Positions 18,040 to 25,320 of a stretch of DNA of 46,376 bases are shown one piece after another. Position 1 is the stretch's first letter; every line of letters starts with the position of its first letter. This DNA is from an uncultured Chlorobiaceae bacterium. GTDB taxonomy: Bacteria; Bacteroidota; Chlorobiia; Chlorobiales; Chlorobiaceae. Both the position numbers and the translations under genes were made by a program. The stretch covers positions 1 through 46,376 of the forward strand of contig CAJEXW010000019.1 of the NCBI GenBank assembly GCA_903994525.1. Reading direction: 5' to 3'. The notes under the pieces are model-generated. The model did no database searches. It was not told the DNA's origin and saw nothing but the letters and a program-made list of their open reading frames with translations.

Positions 18040-18988
18040 AAGCGAAGTATTGAAATCGTTCCAACTTCCATCCTGCCATGTTTGCAAAGGTCAACTTATT
18101 GAACTGAGTGGTTTTCCTGTCGCAAATCAAGTGACTTCAGATTGCCGACCTTGGTTTGGTTCTGGACACTTGGCAGTTTGCAAAGATTGTGGAATTGTCC
18201 AGAAGCCGATTACTAAAGAATGGCTTCAGGAGGTTGACGAAATCTACGCAGGTTATGCGGTTTATGAACAAGGGGGTGGAGTTGAACAAGTAAGCTTTGA
18301 TCAGAACACTGGTGCGGGCCTGGCTCGATCAGAGAAAATTGTTGATTGGTTGCAGCGCCAGGGGGTGCTTCCTAAAACAGGATCCCTTTTAGATATTGGA
18401 TGCGGGAATGGCGTTTTTTTGCGGGCATTCGGCGCACACAATCCTTGTTGGCAGATGACTGGTTCAGAACTGGATACAAGAAATTCAGCACTTATTGAAT
18501 CAATTCCAGGCGTAGCACAACTTCATGTAGGAACAATTGAAAGCCTTAAAGCACGTTTTGATCTTATCGTGTTGATTCATGCCCTTGAACATATACCAGC
18601 TCCTGTTGACTACCTTAAGTCGCTCTCCAGTTTACTCAATCCAGATGGATTTCTTTTGATTCAAGTTCCTGACTTGGATGCATCTCCGTTTGATATTCTT
18701 ATTGCTGATCACTGCACACATTTTAGTACTGAAACCCTATGCAGCATTGTCGATAAATCCGGTTTTGATAGCTTTCATTTTGAAGCTGGGTGTGTGACAA
18801 AAGAGTTAACTCTTCTTGCAAAACGCTCCGTCTTACTTGACGAAAGAGCTGCAAAGCATAGTTATACTTCAGCCGCAAGACAGCCGCAAGACAGCCGCAA
18901 GACAGCCGCAAGACAGCCGCAAGACAGCCGCAAGACAGCCGCAAGACAGCCGCAAGACAGCCGCAAGACAGCCGCAAGACAGCATTAG
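18017..18988 (+). CDS. Sugar C-methyltransferase, prematurely ended by the 11-bp repeat array
   Basis: As it stands this frame gives 323 residues. It has an N-terminal zinc-binding motif (CHVCKGQ and CKDCGIVQ), as in sugar 3-C-methyltransferases such as the NovU/TylCIII family, then the SAM motif LLDIGCGNGVFLRAF and HALEHIPAPVDYL. At about residue 285 it enters ten copies of an 11-bp repeat, translated as a periodic AARQPQDSRKT peptide, and stops at TAG 18986-18988. The rest of the family domain is found in another frame (to 19290). ATG 18017 is chosen because homology begins there and it overlaps the previous gene. With a repeat number divisible by three the two halves join into one protein of about 420 residues (nine copies). 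Confidence 0.85.
   Translation: MSLSILSESEVLKSFQLPSCHVCKGQLIELSGFPVANQVTSDCRPWFGSGHLAVCKDCGIVQKPITKEWLQEVDEIYAGYAVYEQGGGVEQVSFDQNTGAGLARSEKIVDWLQRQGVLPKTGSLLDIGCGNGVFLRAFGAHNPCWQMTGSELDTRNSALIESIPGVAQLHVGTIESLKARFDLIVLIHALEHIPAPVDYLKSLSSLLNPDGFLLIQVPDLDASPFDILIADHCTHFSTETLCSIVDKSGFDSFHFEAGCVTKELTLLAKRSVLLDERAAKHSYTSAARQPQDSRKTAARQPQDSRKTAARQPQDSRKTAARQH
18871..18980 (+). repeat. Ten perfect tandem copies of an 11-bp unit inside a methyltransferase gene
   Basis: The unit AGCCGCAAGAC is repeated ten times without error, followed by AGC, so the right boundary is ambiguous by three bases. None of the three forward frames through the array contains a stop, and the coding flanks are in frame only when the copy number is a multiple of three. 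Ten copies put the 3' half out of frame. Perfect identity indicates recent expansion or ongoing slippage. Confidence 0.97.
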
Positions 18989-19290
18989 CCCATATCATCT
19001 GGCTTCAAAAATTATTTCAACAAGCAGAAACAACTACCATGCCAGTGGGGATTTTCGGCACAAGTATTTCTGCTACTTGGCTGGCCGCAGCACTTGGTAA
19101 GAAAGTAAGTTTTTTTGTGGATGAAGATAGTAACAGAATAGGACGTAGTTACATGAGTTGTCCAGTCTATGCACCGAAAGATGCTCCAAAGGATTTCGCT
19201 CTCCTTATTCCGTTGCGAACCGACATTGCTAATGCTGTTGCGCAACGACTTACACAATTTAAGCTTCAATGTATAATTCCAATCCTTTAG
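18982..19290 (+). pseudogene. C-terminal domain of the C-methyltransferase, out of frame at ten repeats
   Basis: This frame continues the methyltransferase: LAHIIWLQKLFQQAETTT, then PVGIFGTSISATWLAAALG, the signature of the C-terminal domain of sugar C-methyltransferases, then VSFFVDEDSNRIGRSY. The only internal ATG is 19039, in the middle of the domain, with no ribosome site, so independent translation is unlikely. It is best seen as the second half of the 18017 gene, silent in the present repeat state. The next gene starts 2 bases after its stop. Confidence 0.85.
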
Positions 19291-19291
19291 C

Positions 19292-19975
19292 ATGAACCCA
19301 CACACAAAAGATCCAGTCAATCAGTCATTAATTGATCTTGAAAAGCGTATTGGTCTACAAAAATTAGGGATAATGAATAACGGTGTTTGGCATGATGACC
19401 CTAAGCGTTTGGTTTTTACCCTTGCCCGATACAAATTTGTGGCTAAGATGCTTTCAGGTAAATCGGAAGTTGCTGAAATTGGGTGTGGTGATGGTTTTGG
19501 AGCACGTATCGTTCGGCAAGAAGTAGAAAACTTGCTTATTACGGATTACGATTCATTCTTTATCGAAAAATTTAAACAACAACCATCAGAAAAGTGGCCA
19601 ATTGAAGCGAAAGTGCATGATATACTTGCGGGGCCACTGCAAAAAAAAGTTGATGCAATTTATTCGCTTGACGTAATGGAGCATATACATCAAGAGTCAG
19701 AAGCTTATTATATCACAAATATCTGCCTTTCTTTACAAAACAATGGTTGTGCCATCATTGGAATGCCCAGTTTGGAGTCACAGTCGTATGCATCCCCTGC
19801 AAGTCGTGAAGGTCATGTGAATTGTAAAAGTGGAAAGGATTTTCAGAATTTACTGCGGTTGTATTTTGATCATGTCTTTTTGTTCTCGATGAATGATGAG
19901 GTTGTGCATACTGGCTTTTGTAAAATGGCTCATTATTTATTGGCTTTATGCGTAGTCCCAAAGATCGATAGGTAA
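19292..19975 (+). CDS. SAM-dependent methyltransferase
   Basis: A 227-residue class I methyltransferase with the SAM motif AEIGCGDGFGARIV near residue 62 and SLDVMEHIHQESEAYY as the following family block. The N-terminal part (MNNGVWHDDPKRLVFTLARYKF) is typical of methyltransferases found in polysaccharide and LPS loci. ATG 19292 lies 2 bases after the previous stop, and its own stop overlaps the next start (TAATG at 19973-19977). The target is unknown. Confidence 0.83.
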   Translation: MNPHTKDPVNQSLIDLEKRIGLQKLGIMNNGVWHDDPKRLVFTLARYKFVAKMLSGKSEVAEIGCGDGFGARIVRQEVENLLITDYDSFFIEKFKQQPSEKWPIEAKVHDILAGPLQKKVDAIYSLDVMEHIHQESEAYYITNICLSLQNNGCAIIGMPSLESQSYASPASREGHVNCKSGKDFQNLLRLYFDHVFLFSMNDEVVHTGFCKMAHYLLALCVVPKIDR

Positions 19976-20751
19976 TGTATCTCATTATTGGTGGAGATAG
20001 CATTATTGGCAGTGCACTTTCTGCATTTTGGGAAGAGAAGAAAATCTCATACTGCGCCAGCACCCGTCGCAGTGAACAAGTCAACCAAAAGCGACCTTAT
20101 ATTGATCTTGCTTCATTAATTTGGCCCCAGTTGGAGACTGGCCAATATGATGCCGTTGTGTTTTGTGCAGCAGCGACAAAATTGGCAGACTGCGAAGAAT
20201 ACCCTGAGACAACCAGAGCCATAAACGTTGAAGCAACAGTCGCTCTCGCCAGATTTATGGCACTTCGTGGTAGTTATCTCCTCTTTCTTTCCACGAATCA
20301 GGTATTTGATGGCACCAAACCACATCGCAAAGTCTCTGATAAGATTTGCCCAATTAATGAGTATGGTCGCCAAAAGGCAGATGCTGAGCGACTATTTCGG
20401 CAGGAGTCTCGCTCGGCTGTGCTGCGTTTGAGTAAGGTGATATATCCTGATCTACCTCTTTTACGTCACTGGGAATCTCGTTTACAAAAAGGGCAATCAA
20501 TTGAAGCATATACTGATATGTATCTTGCCCCGATTTCTCTTGAAAAAGTTGTCAAGCGTATTGACCAGTTGCTGCAAAATAAAGAACCCGGGATTTTTCA
20601 TATCTCCGGTGAAGAGGACGTATCCTACTATAGTTTTGCAAAATCATATTTTAGTGACATTCCAAATGCGGACAAGCTGATACAAAAATCAACATTTTCT
20701 AAAACGGCCCTTTTAAGTATGAAGTTTCCTCGATACACATCACTTCAGTAG
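19975..20751 (+). CDS. RmlD-like nucleotide-sugar reductase
   Basis: A 258-residue SDR of the dTDP-4-dehydrorhamnose reductase type. MYLIIGGDSIIGSAL is the dinucleotide loop, FLSTNQVFDG matches the RmlD serine/threonine block, and YGRQK is the catalytic YxxxK. It most likely reduces a 4-keto (or other keto) nucleotide sugar, perhaps one methylated by the neighbouring C-methyltransferase, since C-methyltransferase then ketoreductase is a usual order in deoxysugar pathways. Shorter than the roughly 290-300 residues typical of RmlD. It starts at the A of the previous stop. Confidence 0.82.
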   Translation: MYLIIGGDSIIGSALSAFWEEKKISYCASTRRSEQVNQKRPYIDLASLIWPQLETGQYDAVVFCAAATKLADCEEYPETTRAINVEATVALARFMALRGSYLLFLSTNQVFDGTKPHRKVSDKICPINEYGRQKADAERLFRQESRSAVLRLSKVIYPDLPLLRHWESRLQKGQSIEAYTDMYLAPISLEKVVKRIDQLLQNKEPGIFHISGEEDVSYYSFAKSYFSDIPNADKLIQKSTFSKTALLSMKFPRYTSLQ

Positions 20752-20755
20752 TGCA

Positions 20756-21880
20756 ATGAGCAAATCATTCGTAGAATTCTATTCCAAAAACGATATATCT
20801 CCTGTTTCTCAGGATATCGTAGATTTAAACAAGCACTTTCAGCGCCGCGAGTCATTATTTCGATCGCTTGGGCTGCTACCATCCTTTATAGCGGGCAAAT
20901 CCGTCTTGGAGTTTGGGCCTGGATCAGGTCATAATGCACTCTATATGGCAAGCCTGAAGCCAGGAAGGTATGAACTGGTCGATGGTAATCCAAAGGGAGT
21001 TCAGGAAACGCGTGGTCGATTGGCGGCGTATTCCGATTCGCAAGTTGAGGTTCATCAGTCGCTGTTTGAAGAGTTCCAAACCGATGCACAATTTGATCTT
21101 GTTTGGGCTGAGGGCTGTCTTCCACATCAGAGTGAGCCGCTCCCGCTGCTGGATCACATCTCTCTCTTTGTCGCAAGGGGGGGGGGGTATGTGGTCTCCA
21201 CAGCCAACGGAATCTCTTACCTTTCTGAAACTTTACGCAGATTGTTCCGTGATCGTTTTTTCACTCCCTCTGGCGACGTTCATCAGCAGGCGCAGCAACT
21301 GAAACCTTATATGGCACCACACCTGCAACATTTGCGCGGTATGAGCAGGCCAGTTGAAGATTGGCTTTTGGACAGCATAATCCAGCCGCTTCAGTATCGT
21401 AAGTTACTCAGTATTCCAGAGGTCATTGCCTGTTTGGACAATCGGTTCGATGTTTATGGTTCTTCTCCCCGTTTTTTGACAGATTGGCGTTGGTATAAGG
21501 ACATTGTTGGCGAAAACCGAGGATTTAACGACAGGGCATTGGAGAGTTACTATACCTCTAATCTGAATTTGTTGGATTATCGGTTTGATTTTTCACCACA
21601 TTCTCACGAGTTTGGTAAAAAGCTTGAAGAGCTTGGTTCTCAGTCGTGGGATATGATGTGCAGAATTGAAAAGGGTGAGGAATCAGCTTGGCAGGAGTTG
21701 TTTTTACTACTGCAAGAACTGTGTGCCCATGTAGAGAAATTCGCACCAGAAACCTCGGAGGCCATTCGCGAAGCTATGACGTTGCTGCAGTCAGGTCATC
21801 CTGATATGGAGTTAAACCATTTTCCTCAATGGTGGGGTCGTGGTCAGCAGTACTTGAGTTTGATTCGAAAAAACGATTAA
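20756..21880 (+). CDS. SAM-dependent methyltransferase with a G11 tract
   Basis: A 374-residue protein with the SAM motif VLEFGPGSGHNALYMA near residue 50 and DLVWAEGCLPH as the post-motif block. The fold-core strand after residue 138 is encoded across eleven consecutive G (21177-21187) and is read as ARGGGYVV. The present length keeps the gene open; gain or loss of one G would truncate it about one third of the way in. The C-terminal half does not resemble a known domain to me. Start ATG 20756, 4 bases after the reductase stop. The target may be a sugar, but this is inferred from context only. Confidence 0.82.
   Translation: MSKSFVEFYSKNDISPVSQDIVDLNKHFQRRESLFRSLGLLPSFIAGKSVLEFGPGSGHNALYMASLKPGRYELVDGNPKGVQETRGRLAAYSDSQVEVHQSLFEEFQTDAQFDLVWAEGCLPHQSEPLPLLDHISLFVARGGGYVVSTANGISYLSETLRRLFRDRFFTPSGDVHQQAQQLKPYMAPHLQHLRGMSRPVEDWLLDSIIQPLQYRKLLSIPEVIACLDNRFDVYGSSPRFLTDWRWYKDIVGENRGFNDRALESYYTSNLNLLDYRFDFSPHSHEFGKKLEELGSQSWDMMCRIEKGEESAWQELFLLLQELCAHVEKFAPETSEAIREAMTLLQSGHPDMELNHFPQWWGRGQQYLSLIRKND
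21177..21187 (+). repeat. G11 homopolymer inside a methyltransferase gene
   Basis: Eleven consecutive G, in frame, at about residue 141 of the 20756 gene. It is the longest G run in the window. Tracts of this length mutate by slippage at high rates in known phase-variable genes. Confidence 0.97.
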
Positions 21881-21925
21881 ATTCGCGCTCTTTTTAACAT
21901 TATCATTGTTTTAGGAAATATTTAA

Positions 21926-23353
21926 TTGAAGACTGTCCTTGTATCCGGCTCTTTTAATGTCCTGCATCCTGGCCATCTGCGTTTGTTACGGTTTGCCAAG
22001 GAGTGTGGCAGTCGCTTGATTGTAGCAGTATATTCTGATAGAATTGCTGCCAATGCTGCACACGTACATGAGCATCTGCGTCTTGAGGGCGTACAAAGCA
22101 TTAGTTGGGTAGACGAGGCCTTTCTTGCTGATGAGCCAATTATTGAAACTATAGCCCGTTTTCACCCTGATGTCGTTGTTAAAGGCAAAGAGCATGAACT
22201 GCGTTTCAACCCCGAGTTGGCAGTACTTGAAGAGTATGGTGGTCAGCTTTTGTTTAGTTCAGGTGAAACTGTTTTTTCTTCACTTGATCTGATTCGTAAA
22301 GAGTTTAAAGATCTTGATGTCCGTTCAATCAGTTTGCCAAGTGAATACCTCGCACGTCATACCATTGAACCTTCGAGATTAGTTGAAGTACTTCATAAGT
22401 TTTCACAGTTGAAGGTGTGTGTTCTTGGTGACCTTATTATTGACGAGTACATCACTTGCCAGCCGTTGGGGATGTCGCAGGAAGATCCGACTATTGTTGT
22501 CACTCCTGTTGATGTTGTTCGCTTTATAGGTGGAGCTGGCATAGTAGCAGCTCATGCAGCAGGTTTGGGGGCAAGTGTTCAATATGTTTCGGTGACCGGC
22601 AAGGATCTTGTTCGTGAATATGCGCTTGCAGAGCTTTCTTCGATGGGAGTGACTGCCCGGTTACTTGTTGATGAGAGCCGCCCGACCACGTTGAAACAAC
22701 GCTATCGTTGTAACGGGAAAAGTATGTTACGTGTCAGCCATCTTCATCAGGGAGCAATTTCGTTAGCATTGCAAAAAGAGATGCTCGTTGAGATAGAGCA
22801 GGCTATGGATGGCGCAGATCTGCTCGTTTTCTCCGATTTTAATTATGGATGCCTGCCTCAGCCACTCGTAGAGCAAATTATCTCTATGGCTCAAAGCAAT
22901 GGTGTCATGCTTGCGGCAGATAGCCAGTCTTCATCCCAAGTGGGCGATATCAGCCGTTTCAGGGGTATGAATCTTATTACCCCGACTGAGCGAGAGGCAC
23001 GTATCAGTACTCGCAACCGTGAGGATGGATTGGTCATACTGGCAGAGCAACTTAAGCAGCAAGCTTCTGCTCGCAATATTCTCCTTAAGCTGGGAGAAGA
23101 GGGGTTGCTAATCCATGCAGGTAATGGCAAAGCTGATGACTGGTTGACAGACAGAGTCGATGCGCTGAATTCTGCGCCCAAGGATGTTGCGGGAGCAGGA
23201 GATTCTCTGTTGATTACGAGTGCAATGACGCTCGCCAGTGGTGGCAATATATGGGAAGCGGCCTGCCTGGGATCGCTTGCGGCTGCAGTTCAGGTTGGGC
23301 GTGTGGGAAATACCCCGCTTCTCGTTAAAGAATTGATACAGGAGTTAGGCTGA
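21926..23353 (+). CDS. HldE-like bifunctional enzyme, domains in swapped order
   Basis: A 475-residue protein. Residues 1 to about 135 form a cytidylyltransferase-fold domain with GSFNVLHPGHLRLL (HxGH motif) and a second motif near FSSSGE-like sequence (LLFSSGETVFSS). Residues about 155-475 form a PfkB/ribokinase-type sugar kinase with VLGDLIIDEYI, GGAGIVAAHAAGLGA and the catalytic DVAGAGDSLL. In E. coli HldE the kinase comes first; here the order is reversed. Expected roles are 1-phosphorylation of a heptose-7-phosphate-like sugar and nucleotidyl transfer. TTG 21926 follows the sequence TTAGGAAA, a plausible ribosome site, and homology starts at residue 1. Confidence 0.85.
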   Translation: MKTVLVSGSFNVLHPGHLRLLRFAKECGSRLIVAVYSDRIAANAAHVHEHLRLEGVQSISWVDEAFLADEPIIETIARFHPDVVVKGKEHELRFNPELAVLEEYGGQLLFSSGETVFSSLDLIRKEFKDLDVRSISLPSEYLARHTIEPSRLVEVLHKFSQLKVCVLGDLIIDEYITCQPLGMSQEDPTIVVTPVDVVRFIGGAGIVAAHAAGLGASVQYVSVTGKDLVREYALAELSSMGVTARLLVDESRPTTLKQRYRCNGKSMLRVSHLHQGAISLALQKEMLVEIEQAMDGADLLVFSDFNYGCLPQPLVEQIISMAQSNGVMLAADSQSSSQVGDISRFRGMNLITPTEREARISTRNREDGLVILAEQLKQQASARNILLKLGEEGLLIHAGNGKADDWLTDRVDALNSAPKDVAGAGDSLLITSAMTLASGGNIWEAACLGSLAAAVQVGRVGNTPLLVKELIQELG

Positions 23354-24042
23354 TGCGCGCAATTCTTCTGGCGGCAGGCTGTGGTACCCGCTTGCGCCCC
23401 ATAACCAATACGATTCCAAAATGTCTTGTCCCAGTAAAGGGCAAGCCACTGTTGGAAATATGGCTTGATCGATTGACTCTTGCCGGTATTGGGCCTTTTC
23501 TTGTAAACACCCATTATCTCGCGGATCAGGTCGATGCTTTTATCGAGAGCAGTCGGTATAAAGAGCAGGTCACTCTGGAGTATGAGCCTGAGTTGCATGG
23601 AACTGCTGGTACCCTCATTGCAAATCTTGATTTTTTTAAAGGGCAGGATGGCATGCTTATTCATGCGGATAACTATTGCCTTGCTGATTTTTCTGCCTTC
23701 GTTCGGGCGCATGAGGAGCGGCCAAACGAATGTGTTATGACGATGATGACCTTCCGGACTGATACTCCATCCACTTGTGGAATTGTAGAATTGGATGAAC
23801 GTGGTGTGGTTATCGGATTTCACGAAAAAGTTGCGGAACCTCCGGGTAATCTCGCTAACGGCGCGATTTATATCCTTTCTTCTCGACTCCTTGAGAGATT
23901 AGAAGATGATTTGCATAGCGTGAAAGATTTTAGCACTGAAGTTCTGAACAGATTTGTTGGCCGGATTTACACTTATGAGACTAAAGAAGTATTTCTTGAT
24001 ATTGGAACGCCGGAGAGTTATGAACAAGCAAATAAAATTTGA
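23353..24042 (+). CDS. Sugar-1-phosphate nucleotidyltransferase (HddC-like)
   Basis: A 229-residue nucleotidyltransferase starting MRAILLAAGCGTRLRPIT, followed by PKCLVPVKGKPLLEIW and GTAGTLIANLDFF. These blocks match HddC-type heptose-1-phosphate guanylyltransferases and MurNAc-1-phosphate uridylyltransferases, so the base and sugar are not certain. It shares the sequence TGATG with the end of the HldE-like gene, which supports consecutive steps on the same sugar. With GmhA-like and HldE-like enzymes it suggests a GDP-heptose-type end product. Confidence 0.82.
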   Translation: MRAILLAAGCGTRLRPITNTIPKCLVPVKGKPLLEIWLDRLTLAGIGPFLVNTHYLADQVDAFIESSRYKEQVTLEYEPELHGTAGTLIANLDFFKGQDGMLIHADNYCLADFSAFVRAHEERPNECVMTMMTFRTDTPSTCGIVELDERGVVIGFHEKVAEPPGNLANGAIYILSSRLLERLEDDLHSVKDFSTEVLNRFVGRIYTYETKEVFLDIGTPESYEQANKI

Positions 24043-24048
24043 AATAGT

Positions 24049-25320
24049 TTGAGTTTGACAAGTTTTGTAAAAAGGCAGATTACTTCGATACAGCAGGGTG
24101 GTCGTGTAGTGTTGCTGCGAAAGATGAAGCGAATGGTGATGGTCGGAGTGAAATTGCCATTATTTGTTTTTGCGATTCCGCTTGTAGTGATTATTCGAGC
24201 GATTAGGCCATTTTTTCTAATCCGTTTCAGCGCTTTGATCAGTTCTCGAATCGGTCACTTTGCGGCGAATACTGAGCTCTATTTGTGCGATCGCGATGCT
24301 GGCATAAATGTGCCTAAGCGGCGTTATATTGATATTTTTTATATGGTTAATCCAATATCAAATGAGCAATTGGCAAAGATGTGGCGACGGGTTTTCATGG
24401 TTTGGCCAGCCTGGATTTTTGCTCCAGTTGTCAGTATAAATCGTTTGCTACCTGGCGCGGCAGTGCATGAGATTGGCAGCACACACGGTCGTGATGTACA
24501 TAACCTGTATGACCGATTTCTACCCCATGTAAAGTTTACTCAGGAAGAGGAGGCGCTGGGTGAGGCTGTTTTGCGTGATATGGGTGTACCAAAAGGGGCT
24601 CCTTATGTCTGTTTAAATGTTCGTGATAGCGCTTATCTTGCTGGAACAGGTTGGGCTTATCATAACTATCGTGATAGTGATATCCAGAATTATGTTCTTG
24701 CTGCTGAAGAACTAGCTGATCGCGGTTATTATGTTATACGAATGGGTGCCAAAGTTCACGAGGCGATGAAGAGTAATCACTCAAGGGTCATCGATTATGC
24801 CTCTAATGGCATGAGGAGTGACTTTATGGACATCTATTTAGGGGCGAAGTGCCATTTTACTATTTCAACAGGTTCGGGATGGGATGAAATACCTGGAATA
24901 TACAGGCGACCAGTTGTTTATGTAAACTATGGCCCAGTTGGATATTTGGTTAGTTATAGAAATCAGACAATGAGTATCACCAAGCACCATTTTTCTCTAT
25001 CGACAAACAGGGAATTATCTCTATCACAAATCTTTACTGAAGGTGTCGGATTCTGTATGCAAACCTCTGATTACGAGTCCAAAGGGGTGCAACTTATCGA
25101 CAATACTCCTGAAGAGATTCGTGATGCAGCTATCGAAATGGTTGAACGACTTAATGGCACTTGGAAACCCCACAAAGATGACGACGGCCTCCAAAAACGT
25201 TTCTGGGAGATTTTCCCAACAGATGCTGTTGATGCTTATGAAGGAAACCCACTCCATGGTGAGATTCGTGCACGTTTTGGCGCATCGTTCCTTCGCAATA
25301 ACCGGAGTTGGCTGCAATGA
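24049..25320 (+). CDS. Glycosyltransferase, TIGR04372 type
   Basis: A 423-residue protein resembling the TIGR04372 glycosyltransferase family of polysaccharide loci. A hydrophobic segment near residues 35-55 (VKLPLFVFAIPLVVII) may tether it to the inner membrane. Internal blocks include PYVCLNVRDSAYL and GAKCHFTISTGSGWDEIP, the latter like the donor-site region of GT-B enzymes. The start is uncertain: TTG 24049 or TTG 24055, with no strong ribosome site. It overlaps the following ABC exporter by ATGA (25317-25320) and so may build the glycan which that exporter moves. Confidence 0.75.
   Translation: MSLTSFVKRQITSIQQGGRVVLLRKMKRMVMVGVKLPLFVFAIPLVVIIRAIRPFFLIRFSALISSRIGHFAANTELYLCDRDAGINVPKRRYIDIFYMVNPISNEQLAKMWRRVFMVWPAWIFAPVVSINRLLPGAAVHEIGSTHGRDVHNLYDRFLPHVKFTQEEEALGEAVLRDMGVPKGAPYVCLNVRDSAYLAGTGWAYHNYRDSDIQNYVLAAEELADRGYYVIRMGAKVHEAMKSNHSRVIDYASNGMRSDFMDIYLGAKCHFTISTGSGWDEIPGIYRRPVVYVNYGPVGYLVSYRNQTMSITKHHFSLSTNRELSLSQIFTEGVGFCMQTSDYESKGVQLIDNTPEEIRDAAIEMVERLNGTWKPHKDDDGLQKRFWEIFPTDAVDAYEGNPLHGEIRARFGASFLRNNRSWLQ

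Noticed and set aside
18871..18980. The repeat array as a CRISPR
   Set aside because: Units are directly adjacent with no spacers, only 11 bp long, and lie inside a gene.
18723..18998. A minus-strand open frame through the 11-bp array and several other frames with periodic peptides
   Set aside because: Any frame through the array is open because a unit length of 11 cycles all frames; the real coding evidence is the methyltransferase homology on the plus strand on both sides.
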